12,890 nt of DNA from DATFDN01 sp049591635 (GCA_049591635.1 JBAWFF010000249.1:1-12890), one strand, 5' to 3'. Counted from the stretch's first letter, positions 5,917 through 12,890 are shown. Notes: generated by a model from the sequence alone, not told the origin. Numbers and translations: made by a program.

Positions 5917-7029
5917 CTAGTCGGCCAGCGAATGCGAGTCGGACGCGAAGGGATGTTCGTGGAGCTTTCCGTCGGTCTGATAGTTCACGAACCCCAACTG
6001 TCCGTCCTTGCGGTTTGGCGGCAAGGCGATGTTGTAAAGTGTCTCATCGGGGGTCTGGTACCAGGTTCCGATCTTCATGATCCGCCGGGCGTCCTCGCCG
6101 GTCGCGATGTCACGCCCCAATTCCCTTGCAAGTCGAACCATTTGCTCGACCTGCCTCACCGTACCCATGCGCTCGCCCTTCCTGCCCCAGATATTATCTT
6201 CGATGCCGACGCGGACGTGCAGGCCCAGCGTGATCGCGATGTTGCACAAGGGGAGCACCGATCGCATCCAGGACTCCATGAACATGACCGAGCCGTGTGG
6301 CGAGCGGCGAACGTATTCCATCATGTCGAACGGGTTGCGGCTCGCGGCGCCGCCGCCGAGCGCCACGAGTTGATGGTTCAGCGGTCCCGCGTAGGCGCCG
6401 CCTCGGATCAGCCGTTCGACGGATTCGAGCTGATGGACGTGACCGAGCATGAAAAACGGTTGGATGTCATGGGCGCGGAGCCGCTTCAAATGCTCGATGT
6501 AAAACGACGGAGAGGCGTCGGCGACCATGTCTCCATAAAGTTGCCGAAGCTTGGGGTCCGCCATGTGCGTCCCCGCGAGGTCGTCATCAGTGGACATTTC
6601 CACTATATTCATCGCGGCCGAGCCGATCGCGATCGTGATCTGATCCGGCTTCGGCGTGAGTTCGGTCAGCATGTGGCGGGTGTCGTAGCCCAGCCATTTC
6701 GCCTTGGCTTCGTTGCTGTCCGGCGCGAACGAGATCGACCCGCCAACCTCCAGCACCATCCTTGGGACCGCATTCCTGAGACGTTCGATCATCATGCCGT
6801 ATTCGGCGAAATCCTTCGATATCTTGCCCGTCTTTGGATCGCGCACGTGAATGTGCAGGATCGAAGCCCCGGCGTTGTAGCAATCGACCGCTTTCTGCAC
6901 TTGCGCATCCCACGAGACATCGATGTCTTCCGGGAAGTCGCTGGGCCTCCATTGCGGTCCCCAAGGCCCCGCCTTTATCATTAGCTTTTCTTGGTTCTCC
7001 GGAAGCAGAGAGTCATCGGTGTAGTACAT
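5917..7029 (-). CDS. Beta-keto acid cleavage enzyme (DUF849 / BKACE family)
   Basis: 370 residues. The family is zinc-dependent and condenses a beta-keto acid with acetyl-CoA to give acetoacetate and a new acyl-CoA; 3-keto-5-aminohexanoate cleavage enzyme (Kce) of lysine fermentation is the type member. Seen: ASILHIHVRD (55-64) with His59 and His61 as probable zinc ligands, MVLEVGGSISF (91-101), a GHVHQLESVERLIRGG stretch, and HVRVGIEDNIW (271-281) with Glu277 as the probable third ligand. It is longer than the ~280-310 residues usual for the family, through an N-terminal stretch and a ~50-residue C-terminal tail, so it belongs to a long subfamily with unknown substrate. AAGGAGG lies 5 nt before the ATG. 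It stands alone here, and its downstream neighbour appears cut away. Confidence 0.9.
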   Translation of the reverse strand: MYYTDDSLLPENQEKLMIKAGPWGPQWRPSDFPEDIDVSWDAQVQKAVDCYNAGASILHIHVRDPKTGKISKDFAEYGMMIERLRNAVPRMVLEVGGSISFAPDSNEAKAKWLGYDTRHMLTELTPKPDQITIAIGSAAMNIVEMSTDDDLAGTHMADPKLRQLYGDMVADASPSFYIEHLKRLRAHDIQPFFMLGHVHQLESVERLIRGGAYAGPLNHQLVALGGGAASRNPFDMMEYVRRSPHGSVMFMESWMRSVLPLCNIAITLGLHVRVGIEDNIWGRKGERMGTVRQVEQMVRLARELGRDIATGEDARRIMKIGTWYQTPDETLYNIALPPNRKDGQLGFVNYQTDGKLHEHPFASDSHSLAD

Positions 7030-7173
7030 CGATCCCTCCTTCGGTCGGTGTCGTCCGGGTCGCCAGACCGCGATCCCGCCGGGTCCGCGCCACCGGCGTC
7101 GGCCACGGCGCGATCGATGGCGGCCGCGCCCATGCGCATTCTACGAACAGACTGGCATCCCGGGAAAGCGCGA

Positions 7174-7230
7174 CCTACCCATCGAGCGCCTCCTCGCGTT
7201 AGGCTGCGCAACACAACCCGGCCCGCCCCG
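7174..7230 (+). repeat. hisC leader, copy R3 (at the intact gene)
   Basis: The leader directly before the intact hisC shares GCCTCCTCGCGTTAGGCT (7188-7205) exactly with R1, and AACCCGGCCCGCCCCGATG just before and into the start codon. Relative to R1 it lacks ~5 nt near 7215. The left half of R1/R2 is not conserved here, so the joint lies near 7174. To its left, 7030-7173 has no recognisable gene. Confidence 0.75.
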
Positions 7231-8364
7231 ATGAACCAATTCTGGAGCCAGCGCGCGCGTGAGCTTTCGCCCTATGTGCCCGGCGAGCAGCCTCGCACGG
7301 CCGATCTGGTGAAGCTCAACACCAACGAAAGCCCGTTCGGCCCTTCCCCGCTCGCGCTGGACGCGATGCGAGACGCCGCGGCCGATAGCCTGCGGCTCTA
7401 CCCCGATCCCGAGGCGACGGAGCTGCGCGAGGCGCTCGCCGCCCATCATGGCGTGAAGCCCGAACAGGTGTTCGTCGGCAATGGCTCGGACGAAGTGCTC
7501 GCGCACGCCTTCGCAGCACTCCTGAAGCAGCCGCGGCCGCTGCTGTTTGCCGACGTTACCTACAGCTTCTATCCGGTGTGGGCACGATTGTTCGGCCTCG
7601 CCTGGAAGACCGTGCCCCTGGACGCCGACATGCGCGTCGGGGTCGAGGATTACCGGCGCGAGGCGGGGTCGATCGTGATCGCCAATCCCAATGCGCCGAC
7701 CGGCATCGCGCTGCCGCGCGCCGGGATCGCCCGACTGCTCGAGGATCATCCCGACATCCCGGTGCTGATCGACGAGGCCTATGTCGATTTTGGCGGCGAG
7801 AGCGCGGTGCCGCTGATCGCCGGTCATCCGAACCTGCTGGTCGTGCAAACGATGTCGAAGTCGCGCGCGCTCGCGGGCTTGCGGGTCGGCTACGCGCTGG
7901 GCGACGCGGCGCTGATCGAGGCGCTGCGCCGCGTCAAGGACAGCTTCAATTCCTACCCGCTCGGTCGCATCGCCCAGGCGGGCGCGATGGCCTCGGTTCG
8001 CGACGAAGCCTACTTCCGCGAAAGCCGCGCCAGGGTCATCGCGGGCCGGGAAGCAATGACGCGGGAGCTGACCAAGCTCGGCTTCGCCGTTCTGCCTTCG
8101 AGCGCGAATTTCGTCTTTGCGAGGCATCCGGCCCGGGGCGGATCGGAACTCGCCGCCGCGCTGCGCGAACACGCGGTGCTGGTTCGCCATTTCAGCACGC
8201 CCCGCACCGCGCCCTATCTGCGCATCACCGTCGGGACGGAAGACGACACAAAGCGGCTACTCGCGGCGGCTGTGGACGTCTTGGGGAGTAGTCTCCATCT
8301 GCTCGAGCCGCATCAACCGGCGTTTTCCTCGTCGAACAGCGCCGGCAGATTCCGCCCACCGTAG
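7231..8364 (+). CDS. hisC: Histidinol-phosphate aminotransferase
   Basis: 377 residues; a fold-type I PLP enzyme that converts imidazole-acetol phosphate and glutamate to histidinol phosphate, and often also transaminates aromatic keto acids in alphaproteobacteria. Seen: VKLNTNESPFGPSP (27-40), GNGSDEVL (83-90), ANPNAPTG (151-158), DEAYVDF (181-187), MSKSRALAGLRVG (208-220) with Lys210 as Schiff-base lysine, and YLRITVGTEDD near the end. ATG 7231 is chosen because the family begins here and the upstream frame is leader repeat. The normal C-terminus (AAVDVLG, ~352) is followed by ~25 atypical, Ser/Pro-rich residues that overlap the opposing parE gene by 52 nt, so the native stop seems to have been lost or replaced when parDE arrived. 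No other his gene is visible. Confidence 0.95.
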   Translation: MNQFWSQRARELSPYVPGEQPRTADLVKLNTNESPFGPSPLALDAMRDAAADSLRLYPDPEATELREALAAHHGVKPEQVFVGNGSDEVLAHAFAALLKQPRPLLFADVTYSFYPVWARLFGLAWKTVPLDADMRVGVEDYRREAGSIVIANPNAPTGIALPRAGIARLLEDHPDIPVLIDEAYVDFGGESAVPLIAGHPNLLVVQTMSKSRALAGLRVGYALGDAALIEALRRVKDSFNSYPLGRIAQAGAMASVRDEAYFRESRARVIAGREAMTRELTKLGFAVLPSSANFVFARHPARGGSELAAALREHAVLVRHFSTPRTAPYLRITVGTEDDTKRLLAAAVDVLGSSLHLLEPHQPAFSSSNSAGRFRPP

Positions 8365-8627
8365 AGAATGCGATCGATAGCGACCTGCATGGCCGTGACG
8401 TGAAACGCGATGGTGACGCGACGGCGATAGGTCGTGGTCCGCAGGCCCGGCCGAAGATCGTCCCGAGGCGTACCGCGCTCTGGAAATGTCACCAACTCGC
8501 GGCAGGTCGCCACGATGCGATCGGTATAGTCGCGCGCCCGCTCGGCGCTGGAATCGGTCGCGATGTAGTCGTAGATCTCAAACAAATCCGCCAGCGCCTC
8601 CGGGGCGAAGATAACCTCACGCGTCAC
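8313..8627 (-). CDS. parE: ParE-family toxin
   Basis: 104 residues, typical of RelE/ParE toxins: VIFAPEALADLFEIYDYIA, a second helix with RARDYTDRIVATCREL, FPERGTPRDDLRPGLR, a strand TIAFHV, and an end with IDRILYGGRN. ParE toxins poison DNA gyrase; RelE relatives cut mRNA. The D-L-R-P-G-L-R and Y-G-G-R-N elements favour the ParE group. The start is GTG at 8627 and shares GTGA with the antitoxin stop, so the two are translationally coupled. Its 3' end lies inside the hisC tail on the opposite strand. Confidence 0.9.
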   Translation of the reverse strand: MTREVIFAPEALADLFEIYDYIATDSSAERARDYTDRIVATCRELVTFPERGTPRDDLRPGLRTTTYRRRVTIAFHVTAMQVAIDRILYGGRNLPALFDEENAG

Positions 8628-8908
8628 CGGCCGGCCTTTTTCTCCCGCGCCGCGTGATGCGCGGCGAGCGCCGCCGTGACCTGCCCGGCGGAAAGGCCGC
8701 GCCTGGCATCCGCCTGCATCGCGTCGTAGACCGGCACCACCTGCTCGTGCAGCCAGCGTGCGACCGCAGCATCGCGCTCCTGTAGCGCGCGCAGGCCGGC
8801 ACGCACCACCTCGCTGGCCGACGCATAGGCGCCGCCGTCGACCAAGGCGTCGATGTAACTCGCCTGAGCAGTCGGCAGGCTGATGGTACGTTTCTCGATC
8901 CCGGGCAT
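8624..8908 (-). CDS. parD: ParD-family antitoxin
   Basis: 94 residues. The N-terminal ribbon-helix-helix EKRTISLPTAQASYIDALV, followed by GGAYASASEVVRAGLRALQE, is the standard ParD DNA-binding and dimerisation domain. The C-terminal half is charged and flexible, and would wrap the toxin. GGGA precedes ATG 8908. It is expected to repress its own promoter together with ParE; a matching palindrome lies 36 nt upstream. Confidence 0.9.
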   Translation of the reverse strand: MPGIEKRTISLPTAQASYIDALVDGGAYASASEVVRAGLRALQERDAAVARWLHEQVVPVYDAMQADARRGLSAGQVTAALAAHHAAREKKAGR

Positions 8909-8943
8909 GGTGGGTCCCTCGATCAGGGCTATCCTGGCCCTGC

Positions 8944-8960
8944 GTATGAAGAAATCATAC
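8944..8960 (-). promoter_or_regulatory. Candidate parDE operator and -10 box
   Basis: GTATGA-AGAAA-TCATAC is a perfect 6-bp inverted repeat with a 5-nt centre. On the minus strand its right arm contains TATGAT (8959-8954), which would serve as the -10 box of parDE. Ribbon-helix-helix antitoxins bind such palindromes over their own promoters. No convincing -35 is visible. Confidence 0.45.
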
Positions 8961-9010
8961 TCCGGACGACGCGGTCAGGCGAGTTCGACGTTCGCCGCGC
9001 GCGCGCCCCC

Positions 9011-10000
9011 CTACAGCCACCGCACCTGCCCGATCCGATCGGCGCCCGCCGCGATCATCGCCAGCCGGTCGAACCCCAGCGCGATCCCCGCGGCTTGCGG
9101 CATCCCGTGCGCCAACGCCGCGAGGAAATCCTCGTCGAGCGGCCAATCAGGCCCGGTCGCCGCGTGGCGGCGGGCGCGATCGGCCACGAAGCGGGCGCGC
9201 TGCTCGACCGGGTCCGTCAGCTCGACGAAGGCGTTGGCGAGTTCGATGCCGCAGACGAACAGCTCGAAGCGTTCGGCGACCCGCGGATCGGCCGGATCGC
9301 GGCGTGCGAGCGCGGCCTGCGCGGCCGGCCAGTGCGTCAGGAACGTGGGATGGGCGCGCCCGAGACGCGGCTCGATGCGCTCCAGCATGAGGCGGAAGAA
9401 CAGATCCTCCCACGTCTCGCCCTCCCGCAGCCGCGCGCGCGAGGCGGCGGCCAGCGCCGGCGCGTCCTCCGCGCTCGCCAGCACGTCCACGCCGACATGG
9501 CGCGCGAACGCCTCGGCGACGCTCAGCCGCTCGAACCGCGAGAGATCGGTCGCAACGCCCCGGCAGGTCACGACCGGCGGCAGGACCGCGCGCAGCAGCG
9601 CCTCCGTCTCCTCCATCAGCGCCGCCATGTCGGCGCCGGGACGATACCACTCCAGCATGGTGAACTCGGCCGCATGGAGCGCGCCGCCCTCGCCGTTGCG
9701 CCAGACCCGGGCGAGTTGGAACACCGGCCCGGCGCCCCCGACCAGCAGGCGCTTCATCGCGAATTCCGGGCTGGTGTGCAGCCAGAGCGGCTCGATGGCG
9801 CCGTCCGGATGCTCGCGCGCGGTTGCGAAGGCACGCAGATGGACCTCCTCGCCGGGCGCGGCGACCGCATAGGGCGTCTCCACTTCGGTGTAGCCGCGCG
9901 CGTCGAAGAAGGCGCGGACCGCCTGGGTCAGTCGCGCGCGGCGACGTAAAAAGGGCCGCCTTGCGGCGAGGCTGTCGGGGTGCCACGCGGGTTGCGGCAT
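9011..10000 (-). CDS. epmA: EF-P--(R)-beta-lysine ligase
   Basis: 329 residues. A paralogue of the catalytic domain of class II lysyl-tRNA synthetase that lacks the anticodon domain; it activates (R)-beta-lysine with ATP and attaches it to elongation factor P. Seen: FFDARGYTEVETP (31-43), TSPEFAMKRLL (76-86), motif 2 (QLARVWRNGE, then EFTMLEWYRPG, 96-122), ELANAFVELTDP (253-264), and motif 3 GIALGFDRLAM (305-315). ATG 10000 has GGAGG 6 nt upstream; a longer frame to 10099 lacks family similarity. It is divergent from epmB and efp, whose products supply its two substrates. Confidence 0.95.
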   Translation of the reverse strand: MPQPAWHPDSLAARRPFLRRRARLTQAVRAFFDARGYTEVETPYAVAAPGEEVHLRAFATAREHPDGAIEPLWLHTSPEFAMKRLLVGGAGPVFQLARVWRNGEGGALHAAEFTMLEWYRPGADMAALMEETEALLRAVLPPVVTCRGVATDLSRFERLSVAEAFARHVGVDVLASAEDAPALAAASRARLREGETWEDLFFRLMLERIEPRLGRAHPTFLTHWPAAQAALARRDPADPRVAERFELFVCGIELANAFVELTDPVEQRARFVADRARRHAATGPDWPLDEDFLAALAHGMPQAAGIALGFDRLAMIAAGADRIGQVRWL

Positions 10001-10109
10001 TGGTGCCTCCTGGTGGCAGGGAACTTTTGCCGTGGTTGATACTGGTCCGACTGGACTTGGTCCACGAGCGTCCGGTAGGACCACGGGCGAACACCGCAAC
10101 CCCCGTCGT

Positions 10110-10185
10110 CATGCCCGGCGAAGGCCGGGTATCCACGTCTTCGCCGCGACCAAGACAGACGTGGATACCCGCATTCGCGGGCATG
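10110..10185. repeat. Inverted pair of REP-like elements (REPIN-like)
   Basis: Arm 1 (10110-10140, CATGCCCGGCGAAGGCCGGG and onward) and arm 2 (10157-10185) are inverted copies around a 16-nt centre. They share GTATCCACGTCT and its complement exactly. Each arm also folds on itself (CCCGGC-GAAG-GCCGGG; CCCGC-ATT-CGCGGG). It occupies the middle of the epmA/epmB divergent gap, so both promoters must lie beside it. It resembles the element at 161-190. Confidence 0.75.
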
Positions 10186-10210
10186 GCGATGTCATTACGA
10201 ACGGACGCAC

Positions 10211-11257
10211 ATGTCCCGCGCGGGAAGCCGCACTACCCTACGCGACGCCGACGCGCTCCTCGCCGCCGGCCTGATCGCGCCCGGTGAGCGCGAGGCCGTC
10301 GCCGCCGTGGAGGCGCGTTACGCGGTCGCCATCCCCCCCGCATTCCATACTCTGATCGAACACCCGGACGACCCGATCGGGCGGCAGTTCATCCCGCATC
10401 CGGACGAACTCGTGACCGCCCCGCACGAACGCCCCGATCCGATCGGCGACGATGCGCTGTCGCCGGTGAAGGGCATCGTGCATCGCTATCCCGATCGCGC
10501 GCTCCTCAAGCCGTTGCTAATCTGCCCCGTCTATTGCCGCTTCTGCTTTCGCCGCGAACACGTCGGCCCCGATGGCGGCGTGCTGACCGACGCCGAACTG
10601 GACGCCGCCTACGCGTGGCTCGCCGACCACCCGGTCATCACCGAGGTGATCCTGACCGGCGGCGATCCGCTGATGCTGTCGCCCCGCCGCCTCGGCGCCA
10701 TCGTCGCCGCGCTCTCCGCCATCCCGCACATCGCAACCTTGCGCATCCACACCCGCGTCCCCGTCGCCGACCCCGACCGCGTCACCCCCGCGCTGGTCGA
10801 CGCGCTGGGAACCGAGCGGGCGATGTGGGTGGTACTGCACGCCAATCACGCGCGCGAGCTAACCGAACCCGCCCGCGCGGCGTTGCGCCTTGTGCAAGCG
10901 GCGGCGATCCCGGTGCTCGGCCAATCGGTCCTGTTGCGCGGCGTGAACGACAGCACGCCGGCGCTGGAGGCGCTCTTCCGCGCCATGCTCGCCGCCCGCG
11001 TGAAGCCGTACTACCTCCACCAGCTCGACCCGGCGCCGGGCACCGCGCGCTTTCACGTCCCGATCGCCGACGGCCAGCGCCTGCTGGCCGAACTCCGGGG
11101 CCGCGTCACCGGTCTGGCGTGGCCGACCTACGTGCTCGATATCCCGGGCGGCCACGGCAAAGTGCCGATCGGCCCGACCTATCTCGCGACGGACGGGGCG
11201 GTGCGCGATCCCTGGGGCGGGCGCCATGTGCTTGCCCAAGACCCGGGCTCCGCGTAG
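10211..11257 (+). CDS. epmB: EF-P (R)-beta-lysine-forming lysine 2,3-aminomutase
   Basis: 348 residues. A radical SAM, PLP-dependent enzyme of the KamA family that isomerises lysine to (R)-beta-lysine for EF-P modification. Seen: the iron-sulfur motif CPVYCRFC (Cys105, Cys109, Cys112), TGGDPL (149-154), TLRIHTRVP (177-185), YYLHQLDP (267-274), and the PLP-site PGGHGKVP with Lys317. The length fits EpmB rather than the longer catabolic lysine 2,3-aminomutases. The start is preceded only by a weak ribosome site. efp follows after 37 nt and is probably in the same transcript. Confidence 0.95.
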   Translation: MSRAGSRTTLRDADALLAAGLIAPGEREAVAAVEARYAVAIPPAFHTLIEHPDDPIGRQFIPHPDELVTAPHERPDPIGDDALSPVKGIVHRYPDRALLKPLLICPVYCRFCFRREHVGPDGGVLTDAELDAAYAWLADHPVITEVILTGGDPLMLSPRRLGAIVAALSAIPHIATLRIHTRVPVADPDRVTPALVDALGTERAMWVVLHANHARELTEPARAALRLVQAAAIPVLGQSVLLRGVNDSTPALEALFRAMLAARVKPYYLHQLDPAPGTARFHVPIADGQRLLAELRGRVTGLAWPTYVLDIPGGHGKVPIGPTYLATDGAVRDPWGGRHVLAQDPGSA

Positions 11258-11294
11258 AAGCCCGGTTTTCCCCGCCCTTTCGAGACGAGTAACC

Positions 11295-11861
11295 ATGAAG
11301 CAGCAGGCGAACCTGATTCGCGCCGGACAGGTCATCGAGCACGAGGGGCGCCGCTGGACCGTGCTCAAGCAGCAGATCATCTCACCGGGCAAGGGCGGCG
11401 CGTTCATCCAGGTGGACATGCGCGACCTCAAATCCGGCAACAAGACCAACGAACGTTGGCGCACCGCCGACACGGTGGAACGCCTGATGACCGAGCAGAA
11501 GGAGTATAACTACTCCTACACCGAGGGCGACAACATGGTCCTGATGGACCCCGAGACCTTCGAGCAGGTGCATATTCCGCTCGCGATCCTGGGCGAGGCG
11601 GCGCCGTTCCTGCAAGACAACATGACGGTCGAAGTCGACATGGTGGAAGGCGACCCGGTCGGCGCGACCCTGCCGCCCACGGTCGTGCTGGAGGTGGTCG
11701 AGGCCGATCCGGTGGTGAAGGGCCAGACCGCCGCCTCCTCCTACAAGCCGGCCAGGCTGTCGAACGGCGTCAAGACCTCCGTGCCGCCCTTCATCGAAAC
11801 CGGCGAGCGCATCGTCGTGCGCACCGAGGACGCGAGCTACGTCGAACGCGCGAAGGGCTGA
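11295..11861 (+). CDS. efp: Translation elongation factor P
   Basis: 188 residues, the standard three-domain EF-P. It binds between the P and E sites and relieves ribosome stalling at polyproline. The modified lysine is Lys33 in the SPGKGGAF loop (30-37), equivalent to Lys34 of E. coli, which fits the presence of epmA and epmB. Domain 2/3 signatures include ADTVERLM, GDNMVLMDPETFEQV, LGEAAPFLQDNM and the C-terminal VVKGQTAASSYKPA...PPFIETGERI. ATG 11295 matches the family start (MKQQANLIRAGQVIE). The ribosome site is weak (GAG). Confidence 0.97.
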   Translation: MKQQANLIRAGQVIEHEGRRWTVLKQQIISPGKGGAFIQVDMRDLKSGNKTNERWRTADTVERLMTEQKEYNYSYTEGDNMVLMDPETFEQVHIPLAILGEAAPFLQDNMTVEVDMVEGDPVGATLPPTVVLEVVEADPVVKGQTAASSYKPARLSNGVKTSVPPFIETGERIVVRTEDASYVERAKG

Positions 11862-11866
11862 CGCGC

Positions 11867-12718
11867 TTGGCCCCACGTCTTTCCCCGCATCTCTCGGTGA
11901 TGGCCAGCGCCGCGCAAAAGGCCGCCAAGCGCCTGTTGCGCGACTTCGCCGAGGTCGAGCAGCTTCAGGTGAGCATCAAGGGGCCGTCGGACTTCGTCTC
12001 CCAGGCCGATCTCCGCGCCGAGGCGACATTGCGCGAGGAACTGGAGCGGGCGCGGCCGGGCTATGCGTTTCTGATGGAGGAATCCGGTGCCTCCGGGTCG
12101 GCGAATTGGGCCTGGCGCTGGGTGGTCGATCCGCTGGACGGCACGACGAACTTCCTGCACGGCGTGCCGCACTGGGCGATCAGCATCGGGCTGGAGCGGC
12201 GCCTGCCGGACGGCGGCAGCGAGATCGCCGCCGGATTGATCTACGCGCCGGCGTCGGACGAGATGTTCTGGGCCGAGAAGGGCGGCGGCGCCTTCATGAA
12301 CGAACGCCGGCTCCGCGTCTCGGCACGGCGCGAATTGAGCGAGGCGCTGTTCGCCACCGGCATTCCCTTCGCCGCGGTCGGCCCGTCGCGGCAAGCCGCG
12401 TTCTCGCGCACACTGGCCGCCCTGATGCCCCATGTCGCGGGCATCCGCCGCTTCGGCGCCGCCGCCCTCGACCTCGCATGGGTAGCCGCCGGGCGCTACG
12501 ATGGGTATTGGGAACTGGGGCTGAAGCCGTGGGACATCGCGGCGGGGCTGTTGGTGGTCCGCGAAGCCGGCGGCTACGCGACCGATCCGGCCGGCAAGGA
12601 TCCGCGCGACAGCGGCAACGTCGTCGCCGCCAACACCCATCTTCACCCAAGGCTGCGCGAGGCGGTGATCGAGGGCATCGGGATGGCGGCACCAGCGGGG
12701 ATTGCAGTGGCATCATGA
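11867..12718 (+). CDS. suhB: Inositol monophosphatase family protein (SuhB-like)
   Basis: 283 residues. A Mg-dependent phosphatase that hydrolyses inositol-1-phosphate and related substrates; bacterial SuhB also takes part in rRNA transcription complexes. Seen: KGPSDFVSQAD (38-48), the EESG metal ligands (Glu71/72), WVVDPLDGTTNFLHG (85-99, with Asp88 and Asp91), and ELGLKPWDIAAG (216-227, with Asp223). The start TTG 11867 is chosen because the MAPRLSPHLSVM N-terminus looks like that of relatives and lies 5 nt after the efp stop, with AGGG inside efp; ATG 11900 is the alternative. Its stop overlaps the next start codon (ATGA), so it is likely co-transcribed with both neighbours. Confidence 0.93.
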   Translation: MAPRLSPHLSVMASAAQKAAKRLLRDFAEVEQLQVSIKGPSDFVSQADLRAEATLREELERARPGYAFLMEESGASGSANWAWRWVVDPLDGTTNFLHGVPHWAISIGLERRLPDGGSEIAAGLIYAPASDEMFWAEKGGGAFMNERRLRVSARRELSEALFATGIPFAAVGPSRQAAFSRTLAALMPHVAGIRRFGAAALDLAWVAAGRYDGYWELGLKPWDIAAGLLVVREAGGYATDPAGKDPRDSGNVVAANTHLHPRLREAVIEGIGMAAPAGIAVAS

Positions 12719-12890
12719 CGCACGGCCCAGGCATTCCCCTCCGGGTGATGCGCCGTGCCGCCTTGCCCCTCGCCGCCCTCCTCGCCCTGTCGGCGCCCGC
12801 CGGCGCGCAGGTGACGGTCGACCTGCACGCGCTGGAGGCCCTGCCTGCGGAGACGGGACGGCCGGCGCCGCCACCACGTCCGCGCCATGC
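12715..12890 (+). CDS. Exported protein, partial (possibly OmpA-like)
   Basis: The start overlaps the suhB stop (ATGA), and the frame runs off the window end after 58 codons. The N-terminus is a signal peptide: an Arg pair, then AALPLAALLALSAPAGAQ, with likely cleavage after AGA or AGAQ. The mature part begins VTVDLHALEALP and turns proline-rich. Related alphaproteobacteria carry a proline-rich OmpA-family envelope protein next to suhB, so that is my best guess, but no OmpA domain is visible yet. ATG 12748 is an alternative start that gives a more usual signal peptide length. Confidence 0.7.
   Translation, partial: MTHGPGIPLRVMRRAALPLAALLALSAPAGAQVTVDLHALEALPAETGRPAPPPRPRH

Noticed and set aside
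5836..6984. Long plus-strand open frame opposite the BKACE gene
   Set aside because: It shows no domain pattern or ribosome site. The minus-strand BKACE protein is clear over the same bases.
6991..7230. Upstream extension of hisC to an earlier ATG
   Set aside because: The added 80 residues have no family similarity, overlap the BKACE start, and translate the leader repeat.
7141..8190. Long open frame on the strand opposite hisC
   Set aside because: It is an antisense shadow of a high-GC gene. The forward frame has all the aminotransferase motifs.
9095..9949. Long plus-strand open frame opposite epmA
   Set aside because: It is a low-complexity, Arg/Ala-rich translation typical of shadow frames. 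The EpmA motifs are on the minus strand.
1..12890. tRNA, rRNA, CRISPR array or intact insertion sequence
   Set aside because: No cloverleaf with a GTTCRANNC arm, no regular short repeat-spacer array and no intact transposase were seen on either strand.

Overview
The window is high-GC bacterial DNA with alphaproteobacterial character. The EF-P sequence, the EpmA ligase type and the gene order epmA / epmB-efp-suhB read most like Acetobacteraceae or a related Rhodospirillales lineage. This placement comes from remembered family resemblance, not from a search. No rRNA, tRNA or CRISPR array was seen.

Layout. (1) Positions 1-2084 form a minus-strand accessory block. It holds extragenic palindromes, a DUF2442 gene with an uncertain or broken start, a DUF2971 gene, and a decayed Tn3-type serine resolvase. 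(2) Positions 2200-3490 have visibly lower GC and carry two convergent accessory genes: a small protein resembling bacterial glycine-rich-domain (GRDP-like) proteins, and a zinc-ribbon/DUF4145 protein. (3) At 3593-4000 lies a copy of the hisC leader followed by a broken hisC 5' fragment. (4) Positions 4059-5641 hold two minus-strand pairs: a two-gene operon of unknown function with a recognisable promoter, and a small protein plus nucleotidyltransferase pair whose catalytic motif is damaged. (5) At 5688-5774 there is a second, orphan copy of the hisC leader. (6) Positions 5917-7029 encode a long beta-keto acid cleavage enzyme (DUF849/BKACE). (7) At 7174-8364 lies the third leader copy with the intact hisC. 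(8) Positions 8313-8908 hold a ParDE toxin-antitoxin pair that overlaps the hisC tail. (9) From 9011 to the end is an ordinary chromosomal block: epmA on the minus strand, then epmB, efp, suhB and the start of a secreted protein on the plus strand.

How the genes work together. EpmB makes (R)-beta-lysine and EpmA attaches it to the conserved lysine of EF-P, so the whole core lysylation route lies in one place. SuhB and the exported protein are translationally close and probably co-transcribed with efp. HisC is the histidinol-phosphate (possibly also aromatic) aminotransferase.

The most interesting structure is the left half. Accessory segments are separated by diverged copies of the hisC leader, and one copy still carries a nonsense-mutated, internally deleted hisC 5' end. 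This suggests that the 5' side of hisC has been a repeated site of insertion or recombination.
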